From: Blasia pusilla
Lineage: Eukaryota; Marchantiophyta; Marchantiopsida; Blasiales
Assembly (NCBI GenBank): GCA_050084515.1
Contig: CM114275.1
Coordinates: forward strand, 22,320,001-22,384,000
Reading direction: 5' to 3'
DNA: 64,000 nucleotides
Of the stretch, positions 23,661 to 34,801 are shown one piece after another. Both the position numbers and the translations under genes were made by a program. The notes under the pieces are model-generated. The model was not told the DNA's origin, did no database searches, and saw only the letters and a program-made list of their open reading frames with translations. Each line of letters opens with the position of its first letter. Position 1 is the first letter of the stretch.

Positions 23661-26600
23661 TTGGTGGGGCTCTCCTTTCCTCATATGGTCCAAATTGGGA
23701 CCGTATGACCTAAAAAGTAGCCTCATAATATGCCCCACAAGCAATGAACGGCTGTCTCTTCAGACGACCTAAATTAGTAGGTCCCACATGCTTTAAGCCC
23801 TTATTATTTGCAACAGATGAATAATATAATCTTATTCTATTTTCATCTCTTTTTTTTTCACTTCATTTGGTGTATTAATTGCTCCATTTCCTTCTATTAT
23901 TTACCCCTTACTAAATAAAAACTATGTAAAGCCGTGGTATTGTCATTTTATTAGTTTTATTTTATTTCCCCCGCGCCCCCTCCCAATATTAGAACATAAA
24001 TAATTACGTCACGAGACCAATCCCAAAATGGAATTAGAGTTCTTTTTCTTTTCGCTCATTACGTCTATACAATAAAAGAAAGAATGACGTGAGATTTTCC
24101 TCCGAATATTCCGTAGCATGCCTCTATAAGGAAAGGATGTCCTCCTTTGTCACTGTCTTGTCGTACTTGCAAATAGGACAAAAGTACGAAAGGGGAGAAC
24201 AATCCAATAACTTTAGTTTTCAGTACATTTTGTATTGGGGCGTCTCAAAGTTGAAAGGGGGTCTTCTATGGATTTAAAGTTCTAAGTATTGGGATGAAGG
24301 GTTATAGGCCTTTTTGAAACTTTTAGTGGCTTTGAAAGCTCAGAGAAATTAAGATGCCGATGGAAGATTAACTCGAAATTTTAAGAATTTTGGTTTTTTT
24401 ATTAGAATTAGCAAGCGATTTAAGAGTCTAGTTTGGAAATTTTCCCTTTTATTGATGAAAATTGTAGTCGATCTTGTTAGGAAGTATTACATATTGTAAC
24501 CCGTTGTTTATATTTTTTATTTGTGCTACTTGTTTGTCATGCATGTTCATGACCCACATGCCACTTTGCCCTCTATCCATCCATGATTCTAAATGGATAG
24601 CTCAAAGCCGACCCTCACTTGTGAGGTCAAGATAGTTTTCGCCGGTTGTGGCCCCACATGTGGATTCTAGACCCAAATTTTGTAACCATTAACCCCATGT
24701 CCAAGCAGAGAAGGTATCATCCTCTTCCTTGGGTTTACGGCCCAAGTTACCATGTTTTAATATGCGACAAATTTTCATAACTAAGAGTTGTGATAGTTTT
24801 CATGGGATAATGTTAAGACAAGCTAATGGGTCATAAAGTAGAGAAGATGTGTTGATCAGGTATGACTATTCCAACTCTATAGTCTAGTTGTGGGGCATTG
24901 GGTAATACTCGTCTTAAATAGCTAGAGGAGAGACATAAATTGATGAAGGGTCATTTTCTATGTTTTCATTGGCATGGGCCTCCCTTGTCAAGCCACAACT
25001 ATTTCAAATAAACTCTCATGAGATTCTTTCTTCATACTTCAACAAATTTGGTCATTCATGCACTCATATTCATTTTTTATCACTTCATTTCCCACCTTTT
25101 TTTTCATCTTTGAAATGGTATGAATCACTCATAACCTTCCATAGAAATTTAATATCAACCTTGCAATAACTTCTCGAAGATATTTGGAACCATTGGGAAA
25201 CCTACCAAGGCACATCATTGCCCAAAAGATGAGAAATAAACAAGGATTCTCATAAGGTGCATATAAGGAAAAATCCAAAATTCAGTGATTTGCAATCAAA
25301 CCAGAAATTGAGATACCTTGAAAAATGCAAACAAGGAAAATCCAATCAAGGGTTTGAGTTATCCAAAAAGCTCTAAACAAAAAAAATTGCACCTCAACAA
25401 GTACTCCGATTTTTTCCACTACTTGCAATCATGAAAAAAAACTTTTATGCATATAGTTGGACATCTTTCTTTGAAATTAGAATGAAGATAACTCTAACTC
25501 TAATAAATCATAAAGAGCATGCATCTACTAATACACAGATTCTTAATAAATCTGTAGTATTGAGACAATAGTTTTTGGATTTGCATACAACTCTCTACTT
25601 GACACATGGCAGTAGGGCAACCCAGGGACCACCATGAAAATGCTTTGGTAGCATGTGCAACAAATTTTCTTTTGGAATTTTTGGGTAGTATGATGATCAG
25701 TCTCCAACATAGAATGAGCCGTAAAGCATGTTTTTTATAAGCATATCCTTTTGGCATTTCCTCTTTTAGGAGGATTGACAATCATGGTCATGCAACCATC
25801 TGAATGTAGCCATCGTGGCACCAAGGAGTAATTAATAACGTATACTATGGTGAGAGTAAGCTCTTTAGAGATGTGAAACGTTGTATGAATGGCATGTGGT
25901 CTTTTTCCCATTTCTTACACATTTTCTTGAACAAAAATTTTTCTTCACCGATTTTTTTTGTAGCCAGATTTTTTTTAGTATTCCATGGCTGCCACTTCTA
26001 ATATTTGGAATTTCATATGTTCGGCCAGATTGGTGTTTTCCCATCCAGCGCATGGGTTGTTAAAACTAGTAACAACGATACATAATCTCATATTATGGTA
26101 CATAGCTTAGGTTTTTTTTTTTATCTTGTGATATTTTTCTTGTGAGTTAAGAAATCCACTTTAAATGTAAATAGAGAAAAAAGAAAAGGGAGTGAGCCAA
26201 AGGAGTAATGGCATGTCTTATCATGTTTGGCAAACTTTGAGCCAATACGAGAGTCACTATCATGCCACCTAATAAAAAGGTATGAAACTTTAGAGCATGA
26301 AATAAAGAAAATAAAATAAAAATTCCTATTCCCAAATTCCATGGGATTCACTTAGAATGGTACTTATGGAATCTTTATATATTTTTGGATGGAGTATAAT
26401 GCATTTTGTAGATGCCTTAAGATAACTCCTTATAAAGAAAAGGATAGGAAAAGTCAATTAGGAAGAAACATTTAGAAATTAAGTCACAAGTGAATATAAG
26501 ATATGTTGTTGGGGATATCATTAAAAGAGAAAGAAAATTATGGTTTTAAGAAATGTAATCATTAAGAGGACAAAGAGAACTCCATGATGAAAGCACGATC

Positions 26601-27760
26601 AAAGAGGAAGCCCGCTTAGAAAGACACCTCTAAAAGAATTAGTGCTTGTTGTAACTAGGTACCATGTGATAGATAGAATTTTTTTGCACAACAAATCGGA
26701 TAATTTTTTTTTAGTTTTAGTCCTTTATTAAATTATTTAATCTACAAGTATTCATTGGTTTTATTTTTTTAATTTAGTTGTAGTATCCCGATGAGCTATT
26801 AAGCTAGTTGACTTAGAAGTGAAATAAATTTATTTTAAAAAAATAAAGCCCCAACAATATAATTTTGATCGATGTTGATTATTTTCATTTGGTTTCAATT
26901 ATCCTACACACTAGGAAGATTTGTCTCATGCATTTGCATCCCAATCTACATTATTATGGGAGAACCCCTCATTATTTCAAAAAAGTGTTTGATTAACACA
27001 AGGCATTTGGGCGAGAAGAAAAAGTCTTTCTTACTATGGGAAACAAAGGAATGTCACTTTAATTTGTATGAAACATGACTAATCCCGTTCATGGCACAAG
27101 TCGTGGACAAATAATGTCTAATCCTAAAAGGTAGGAAATTTTGAGTAATGTCCACATTAGGAATGAATGATGACAAAGGTAAATAAAAACATCCAAGATG
27201 TTAAATAGAAAGTGGCAAAATATGAGATACAAAAAAAAAACATGAATGATCCTAAAAAAAATTTTTTTAAGTAAATCCCAATGGAAGTAAATTGGCATCT
27301 TAAAACTAGAAAGCAACATAAATAATTTTCATGTTGAAGAAAAGGATTGTGGCGGATAGCTAAATATATGGCATTCATGACGCAAGTCATGATTGCATAT
27401 CAAAGGACTCTTAACTTTGGTGAGATACACCACATCAAAACCTAGACTAGCTACCTACGAGAATAGGGAAGAAAATCAATCTTTGGAAGTGTATGCCTTG
27501 AGGCTAGTCTTAGGAAAAAGGTACTAGAATTGCTCATGGGTATGTAAGATGAGTTAAGAGACATATAGTAGAGCCTTTATCCAAGTTCCCATTTGAAGAC
27601 CAATAGGTCAAGAGTGTCTTGTGACTAGCCTTAGGTGAGAAAGGGACGTAGCTACTCGAAGGTATAAAGACAAGCCAAGCAAAGTTTGAGACCTTGTAGC
27701 CAAGCACCAAGTCAAGGGTCGAGAAGCAAGAAACACATGAGTGGTCAAGATGGGTGAGAC
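23661..27760. other. AT-rich intergenic DNA
   Basis: No frame longer than about 95 codons, no recognised domain, and no clear repeat. Confidence 0.5.
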
Positions 27761-27764
27761 ACAA

Positions 27765-28620
27765 TGAGACTACTCACGAAACGCAAAGGGCAGCAAGACA
27801 ACCACGATACGCCAAACAGGGAGTCAAGATGGGTGCTATCCATGAGACACATGAAACGGGGGTCCAAGCTCCAAGCTTGATCCTCTCCCTCTCTACCCAT
27901 TGAAGCCCTTGAACCAGGAACTAATTATGTTGTGAGTTTGACCGTATTTCATGTTTGAGCTAAGGGATTCACCATGAGGAATGAATTAGCGCGCTCCAAT
28001 TTAGGCGAGCAACTTGGGGAGATTTTGAAGGCTTGGGGAAGATGCTTCCAACGAAGATGGTATAAACTTGGGGGGACTCGCTTGGCGGCTTCTCGACTCC
28101 CTATGGAACATGTAATTGGTTGAGTCTTGGGGACTCAATCAAAGTCTTATGCTTGCAAAGCTCAAGGTTGGGAGTGTTTTAAGGTGAAGCTGGAAGTAGA
28201 GGATGGACTGTAAGACAAAAATAGCCACAAGACTAGTCGCAAAACACAAAGGGTGGCAAAACCAACCATGAGATGTCAAATGATGTGAGTCAAGATGGAT
28301 TAAAGCCATAAGACCCCAAAATATTGGGGTAGATCGTAAGGCAAGTTTGGGGTGGAATCTTCCATGAGTCTCACCCTAGTCATCTTGGGGGCTAATTAGA
28401 CAAAATGGGATCATGAGACACCATCTACGTTGAGTCGAGGGAGAGAACTAACTGCCTAAAGAATATGTATGGTTAAAGATGGGTCCCCTAGACAACCCCA
28501 AAAGTACCCATTGAGAGAGACCCTCTCTCTCCCTACCCGCTCGATTCTTGAAATCATCAGTTAACGTTGGTTCATGTTTGGCCTTGCATTAGAATGTGAA
28601 CTAAGGAACCGTTTGGGACG
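27765..28620 (+). repeat. Diverged direct duplication (two units)
   Basis: The block CAAAGGG-GCAA-AC-AACCA...GAGTCAAGATGG occurs near 27780-27833 and 28240-28300. A second block, from CTCTCCCTCTCTACCC through TTCATGTTTG to GAACTAAGG or GAGCTAAGG, occurs near 27885-27970 and 28520-28615. Spacings differ (about 460 and 637 bp), so the second unit carries extra sequence. Confidence 0.55.
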
Positions 28621-30441
28621 CACCTTGAGAGATAATCCGCCATGGTTTGGTTAAGAAGCGCAATATTGTGAGATTGGTGAAAGGATAACGCCCAGCCTTC
28701 TTTGGGAGACGATATGTACTTAGGAGGACTTGTACTTAATCATCACTTGATTTCTTCGTCGTCTCAAATTATGGAAGGTTCTACTAGTTGGGATCTTTAA
28801 GACCAACACCAATTCTTCCTCTCTTAGGCCTTAAAGTCTACAAGAAGCAAGCAAGGAGGGATAGAGCCTACAGTCTACATTAAGGACACAAGGCGCGCAT
28901 AGAGTGTCTCGGAGTTTTTAATCTATAAATTTGATAAATATATATAGGAGACATCCTTCGCTAAAGCTTACTTTATACATTATTTTTGTCAAAAAAATTC
29001 AAGTATGTACGGTTGCATGGAAATGGACTTCTATGTCCATGGGACGAACCTGCCCAATGGGTCTCTTGCTCATGTTCTTTTGGTACCTAGATGGTCCGTG
29101 CCGGGTCCAGACATGGGAAAGGATGCAAGCTTGGATTAAGGGATATATATGTATGGATCGAATAAGTGTGTGGGTTATGAGTTTGAAATTGGCCCGCACC
29201 TAGACCGCCCTACACATGCACTAGCCCGTACAGGGCCCGTGGCACACCCTATGTGGGCAAGTGCAGGCCTTACACGTGCTTAGGGTGGGTTGGTGCTAGC
29301 AATGTGGGCTCAATGTCGATCTGCACGAGCAAGTCGTGGGCTCTATGCGCACTATAAAACGGTGGCAAGAACGGGTCATGGGCTGCTAGGCTAGGTGCGG
29401 GCTAGTTGAACCTCGTTCTACTAGGGGGTGGGGTACAGCCAGGGTGTGGGCTACAGGAACCCACGCGTGGACAGGCATGTTTGTCCTAGAGACGGACATA
29501 AGTCTGTAAAAACTCGCATAAACACAAGCTTTGTTCATGTGCAGCCTTGCAAGTATATCTCATACAGAAGGTAGTTTTGAAAAAATTACCCTATATGGTA
29601 ACCCTAGGTCCTTGATATTTTGAAATAGATATTAAGACTATACTCATTTCTTCTTTATGATAGTGATTTTCTATCCGTATTTCTATCTAGTCATAAAAAT
29701 AACTTCCATTCATTTATCCATGAAATCACTTAATCTCCTAAAAAATGTGAATCAAGGTCTAAATATTTTCAAGTGATTTTATTTTTATGATAAATTCTTT
29801 TAAATAAAAACATGAATTATAAAGGATTTTATTTCCTAAGCTGAATTAAGTAATCTATAAAATCTACAATACATCTCATTATTCTATTCGTGCATTGTTA
29901 TGTGGCTCCACATGAATGATACACTTAAAATTATTTTATTAATATCACAAATCCACAATTCAAAGTCTAAAAAATAGTTTTGGAAAGAGGAATGTTCAAC
30001 TAAAGGAAATGAGATCTCATAATAGGATCATGAGTTGTCTTTCAGATTTTCTAGAATTGGAATATCTTAAAATAATTCTTAAAAACACCAAAATCTTCTA
30101 GAAAAAAATATACATACCTTTCCTTATTTGAAAATATTTCTTACATAGCAATCCCCTTTTATTCTCCTCTTTCTTAAAATGATTTCTAACACACTTACAA
30201 GATTTTCCTTGTTCCTTATAGGGTGTGTCTCTATTTTTCAATTAGGAAATTATTATGAATTTTAATATTAAAGTATACATAGAGGAGTGATATTTGAACA
30301 TATTTTTTTTACAAATATGCTTCAGGTGTTCATAATTTTTGTGTGGCCTCCTAATTGACTTGCCTCTCATGTCTAAAGTGCATTCCTCTAAATCCTCAAG
30401 ACAACTTGAGCAAGGGTAGTATTTGAATTTAGATTTGGATA
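28621..30441. other. Intergenic DNA with a GC-rich island at about 29190-29480
   Basis: The island carries many GGGCCCGTG/GTGGGCT-type words but no recognised gene. The remainder is AT-rich without features. Confidence 0.45.
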
Positions 30442-30614
30442 TCTATATATTTAAAAGAGGACAGGGTTGGAGGAAACCCTCCTCACGTGTTGACACATGT
30501 CTTCTAAGGGCTCCTGTGGTGTCAACACATGTCATTTTGAGAAAAAGAATTGAATTAAAGAGAGATAATAATTTTTTTAAAGTATCACCCGTGCATAACA
30601 CGGGCACTGGCTAG
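30442..30614 (+). mobile_element. Mini-Helitron 1 (173 bp, non-autonomous)
   Basis: The 5' end is A^TCTATATATTTAAAAGAGG. The 3' end is a hairpin CCCGTG-CATAA-CACGGG (30588-30604), then CACTGG and CTAG (30611-30614) followed by T. Inside is an inverted pair around TGTTGACAC and GTGTCAACACATG. It has no coding sequence, so it would depend on a Rep/helicase made elsewhere. Confidence 0.85.
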
Positions 30615-30630
30615 TAGCCTTAGAAGTACA

Positions 30631-30797
30631 CTAGTACGTTGTAAGTGCTAGGGGAACACTTCCGTTAGACCATTAAATCTATTACCTTAGCTCTTCTTGT
30701 TAGCTCTTATATTAAATTGTACACATGTCGATATGGGAGGAATGCAAAAATCATACGTGTCGATACCTCAAACCCCATCCTTTTTTATTAATATAGA
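30631..30797 (-). mobile_element. Mini-Helitron 2 (167 bp, non-autonomous, opposite strand)
   Basis: On the minus strand it starts A^TCTATATTAATAAAAAAGG at 30797 and ends ...GTACTAG^T at 30631. An AAGTG/CACTT stem lies 12 bases before the end. Its interior has CGACACGT and CGACATGTG words similar to mini-Helitron 1. The weak 5-bp stem makes this less certain than its neighbour. Confidence 0.6.
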
Positions 30798-30869
30798 TAG
30801 GTCATTACTCTATTTGTTGAAGTGTAAATCTATCTTTCAAATCACACAATGGAACATAGAATGCTTCTC

Positions 30870-31225
30870 CAACTTGGACTGAAAATATGCAGCAGGATGG
30901 ACGAAGAGACATGGATGGGTAACATTCCTCGAGTAGAATTCCAACTTAGGACAAAAAGGGAGGAAGAGAGATATGCTAAAGACCCTAAACCCTTAACTCC
31001 TCTTGTAAAATTCCAACTTAATGACGAAAAGGAGGAGGATGAAATGAATAGACATGATATGGACAACTCTCGACTTGAAATTTTCCATTTGGATTGAGAA
31101 ATGAGTGACTCTCCTCTTGTAAAATTCCTATTGAGGGAAAGATAAAAAGAGAATGGATGGAGAGACATGATGTGGATAGGCCAAGAATCAATCCAACATG
31201 AATTGGCCAACACGCGAGAGCAAGA
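30870..31225 (+). repeat. Tandem repeat, unit about 71 bp
   Basis: The words CCTC-TGTAAAATTCCAACTTA, AGGA-GAAGAGA and AGACATG recur, with starts near 30928, 30999, 31069 and 31113. Units are diverged and the last spacing is shorter. An ATGG tetranucleotide run follows near 31275-31293. Confidence 0.6.
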
Positions 31226-31469
31226 ATGAATCAAAGAATCAGGTAATAGATGGATGGAGAAGCCATGAATGGACGATGAATGGATGGATGGATGAAGAAG
31301 AATTCTTTCTTGATCAAACTCAATAAAGGTTGTCGATACTCGGTTTATCGCCCGACGAGAAGAAGGATGAACGGCTTATGTCAAAACTTGGGGGACCCCT
31401 CGCACAAGATTCCATCTAACTTAAATCTGGCACGTATTTTGGGGAACCTCAAGTCCCCAAAATACCTAA

Positions 31470-31925
31470 TGTCTAATCTACCGGTTCATCCAAGTATATG
31501 GATAGCTCCATCGGTCAGTTCCAAGAACCCCCGACTACTACCAGTATAATCCACCGGTTCTTCCAGATATGTGGATAGCTCCATCAGCCAGTTACATGAT
31601 CCTCCGGATCCTACTACTCTAGTCCACCGGTTCACCCAGGTGTGTGGAGAGCTCCATCAGACAGTTCCAGAATCCTCCGGTTCCTACTAGTCATATCCAC
31701 TGATTCATCCATGTATATGGATAGCCCCACCAGTCGGTTCCGGGTTCCTCAGGTCCCTACCAGTCTGATCCACCAGTCCAAGTAGAAATTTGGGTGGTTC
31801 ACTCAGAAAGTTCCAGGAACCCAGGGTCCTACATGAATAATCCAACGGTCCATACAGATGTGTGCACGGATCTAGATGTCAGTGCCGGGAACCTCGGGTC
31901 ACTCCCCATTTAATCCAACTGAGCA
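31470..31925 (+). repeat. 73-bp minisatellite, about six copies
   Basis: The landmark CCGGTTC-CC (or variant) falls at 31481, 31554, 31627, 31700 and about 31773, exactly 73 bp apart. It continues with variant copies near 31845 and 31917. Each unit includes ATGTGGATAGCTCCATCAG and GTTCC-GG-TCCTCCGG. Confidence 0.85.
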
Positions 31926-31929
31926 TCTA

Positions 31930-34330
31930 CTGTACATATACGGATGCAACGGACGGACGGCCGGACGTTGCATCCGGCGAAGTTTCCGACAGTTTAGGGT
32001 TGGAGCAATGTGCTTCGAAACCGAAATAGAGCGTTCTTCGCGGGAAAGGTGGCGGAATGCGCTTCCGAAATCGATCGCAGCTCTTCGCTCATCGACGCGA
32101 GAGTGCAATCGCATCGCATCGCGATTCGATCCGATCGCTCCTTCACCTTCTCTTTCCTTCTTTCTCTCTCTCTCATTTCTGTTTGATTTTTCCACTCCAA
32201 ACCCCTTCAATTCGCCAATCCTCCGTGCGCGAGGTTGCCATGTACCCGATGGATCCTTTGCCGTTGCTCTCTCTCATCTCGTGCTCTGTCTGTTTCTTCC
32301 ACTCAAAAAGCCTCCACTAAACCCCTGAAATCCTTCCTCCGCGCTCGAGCTGCCATGCACTTCCACTCCGCATCACCAGAGCGGTGGCGGCTGCTGCAGC
32401 AGATGAACATCGGCAAGATCAACTGCGGGGGAGGAGGAGGAGGAGGATTTGTTCTGTGAATTTCATCCCATTTCCATCGCTAAGCGGAAAGATCCTCATG
32501 GTTACTCAGGGAAAGCTCGCTCGCCCCTTCATTCGAGACTCATGTGCTGTGGCTGTACCTACCTATCCATCCACGCGATTCGGCGAGCTCCATGATCGCT
32601 CTATCGTTTCCGCTTGCTCATGTCGGAATCCGCGAGCGCCTCCGACACTGCAATCAGTCGACCGCGCAGCTGTTGTGCATCACTTCCGCAACAGTGGCTT
32701 TAAGCATTTAAGTGGTACACCACGGACAACAGAGCCTAGCATAGCATAGCACAGCATCGCATCGCGCCGCGCAGCAGAGCAGAAGCAGGGCGGATCCACA
32801 GTGTCAGGGAAGCTGCGGATTGAAACCAAGGAAGGTCTGATCGGCAGGAAGCGGTCCACGCGAGATGATGCAATCGGGAAGGAGCGAAAGGTGGAGAAGG
32901 GGAGGAGGAGGAGAAATTGAGGACGGGAGTGCGATCCATCGCCGTAAATGCATCAGCGGCTACACGGAGCTATAAAGCTGTCTGGCTTCCCACGAGGCGT
33001 GCAACACCAGAGCCTCATTACATCTCGTGCAGCTTTCGGATTTTCGAGCGATGTTTCCATCGACCGATCGCTCCACTCGCCACATCCGATTCGGACACGG
33101 CACGCCCGCCCCCCCCCCCCCCCCCATTTGTCGGGGACTCAATGGGGAAGCGCTTTGTCAACAACCGCGCGAATAGGAATGGGAATGGATGCATTACTGC
33201 GAACCTTAGCAAAATCAGGCATCCACAGAGCTTTGGTCGATGGTTCCCTCCTCCTTCGGGAAGTTCGGGCTGAACAGGCAGACTTTGTACGAACACCCTC
33301 CGCTTTAATAGCGACAAGGGATGTGCTGCGCTGCGCGCTCTTCCTGCGAGGAACAGCGATCACGGATTCTGTTGCTTGCCAGGGGCAGCATAGAACGCCA
33401 CGGCTGCCTCTGCTCCGCGCGAGGGTCAGGTCATCAGGAATTAGGGATTCTATTCGTTCCTGTCGGGGTAGAGCGATTGGAGTGCTTCTGGTTCGGGAGG
33501 TACGGCCATCAGAGATTAGGGCTTCTTTTGCTTGTACCTCTGTATGCCATTCCAGACACAACGCGAACCGTAAGAACCCTGATCGAGAACTACCTCCCGA
33601 CAGACGCGAGTATAGTTCGAAGCGATCGTTCCACCCTTCCCTGTGATGACTCCCTCACAGATCGTGTGAGGGAGTGCTAAAGTTCGGGAGAGGGAGTGCT
33701 GAATTAGGGCTCTTCCCGTCTCCCGCAATTAGGGTTGATAAGTTCCTCGCAAGTTAGAGCGAGAGGTTGCCAGTTGTTCAGTTCGGAGCGGTCGTAGTTC
33801 GAGGTGCCGATCTTTGGGGAGAGAATTCCAAGGAGACGGTGGGAGACTGAGGGAAAGGTCGGCGACTTCTGCTGTGGCGGACAGTTTCAAGCTCACACGA
33901 AGTTAAGAGTTGGATCGGACGCTTGTCACCTGTGAGATCCACCGTTTGGGTTGCGATGGTTCGAGGTTGAAGGGTGGGGAGAGCAAATGCTGCATGGAGG
34001 AAGACAGAGCCCCGCGCACATTAGGTCACAGTGCGGAGTCCAGATCGGCACCGGCGAATATCGGAAGGCGAGCGTCAGAAGCGCCTCGGGGAAGATAAAA
34101 AACATGACGAAACAAACGATATGAAAATCTGCGGAGTACACCCAGACATACATCCACTCAGATCTGTGATTCTGGTCAAAGACCAACGATGGTTCGTTTT
34201 GTTGACCTCCGCGGTGGATGTGAGGAGCTCCTCGCTCTCCATGCGTGGATTTTCCCTCGGTCCCAAGAGGGTAATTAAGGAAGCTCTAGAGCATGGAAGG
34301 GATACAAGAGCCACAGGCGATAATTGAAAT
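31930..34330. other. CpG-rich stretch, no supportable gene
   Basis: G+C and CpG are high. Frames up to 232 codons (32948-33646) are Arg/Ser-rich, overlap one another on both strands and lack domains. Words like CATCAG-GATTAGGG recur at about 33430 and 33508. Two perfect hairpins occur: CGGATGCAACG/CGTTGCATCCG (31941-31951 and 31966-31976) and ACTCCCTCACA/TGTGAGGGAGT (33649-33659 and 33665-33675). A run of C lies at about 33108-33125. It may be a promoter or leader of an unrecognised gene. Confidence 0.45.
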
Positions 34331-34801
34331 CACGTGCATGAAAATACGTAGGGAAGGGTGAGAATCATAGAGCAGGTGCGCACAACAGAGGACAATTACT
34401 CACGGAATGTGAAGATAGGCGAAAGGACAAGTAGAAGTGAAGCAAGAGAGAACGAGAGAGTGGCCCAGGCAACGGAATTGATTGAAGCTGGTGCCGGTTG
34501 AACTTTTTGATTTATACAAGAAGCATGACAGACACCATAAAAGAGAGCAAAGCGCGGTTCAGTGCTCTTGAAAACCGATCTACATTGAGAATAAACGTCA
34601 GAAGAATTGTTAAGTGCTGATTTTGTACTCTTGATTTTAGAGGGTGTTACTAACCATATAATGAACGAAACTGTCAACGTAAAGAATGCAGACAACCCTT
34701 CCCACTCATGATACACTTTTTTGACGACTCCAGCCAAGCAATATGCTACAATGGAGAGGAGGGGGGAGTTTTGAGGAGGGGGCACTCGATCAAAGCAATC
34801 A
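34331..34801. other. 3' flank of the WD40 gene
   Basis: Presumed 3' untranslated and downstream sequence of the minus-strand gene. A TATAAAT word near 34508-34514 (read on the minus strand) is a weak candidate polyadenylation element. Confidence 0.4.

Noticed and set aside
28927-28960. TCTATAAATTTGATAAATATATATAGGAG-like Helitron 5' end, preceded by A
   Set aside because: No hairpin plus CTAG^T was found downstream at a sensible distance.
32948-33646. 232-codon reading frame
   Set aside because: Overlaps frames on both strands, includes a poly-C run, is Arg/Ser-rich and has no domain, as expected by chance in GC-rich DNA.
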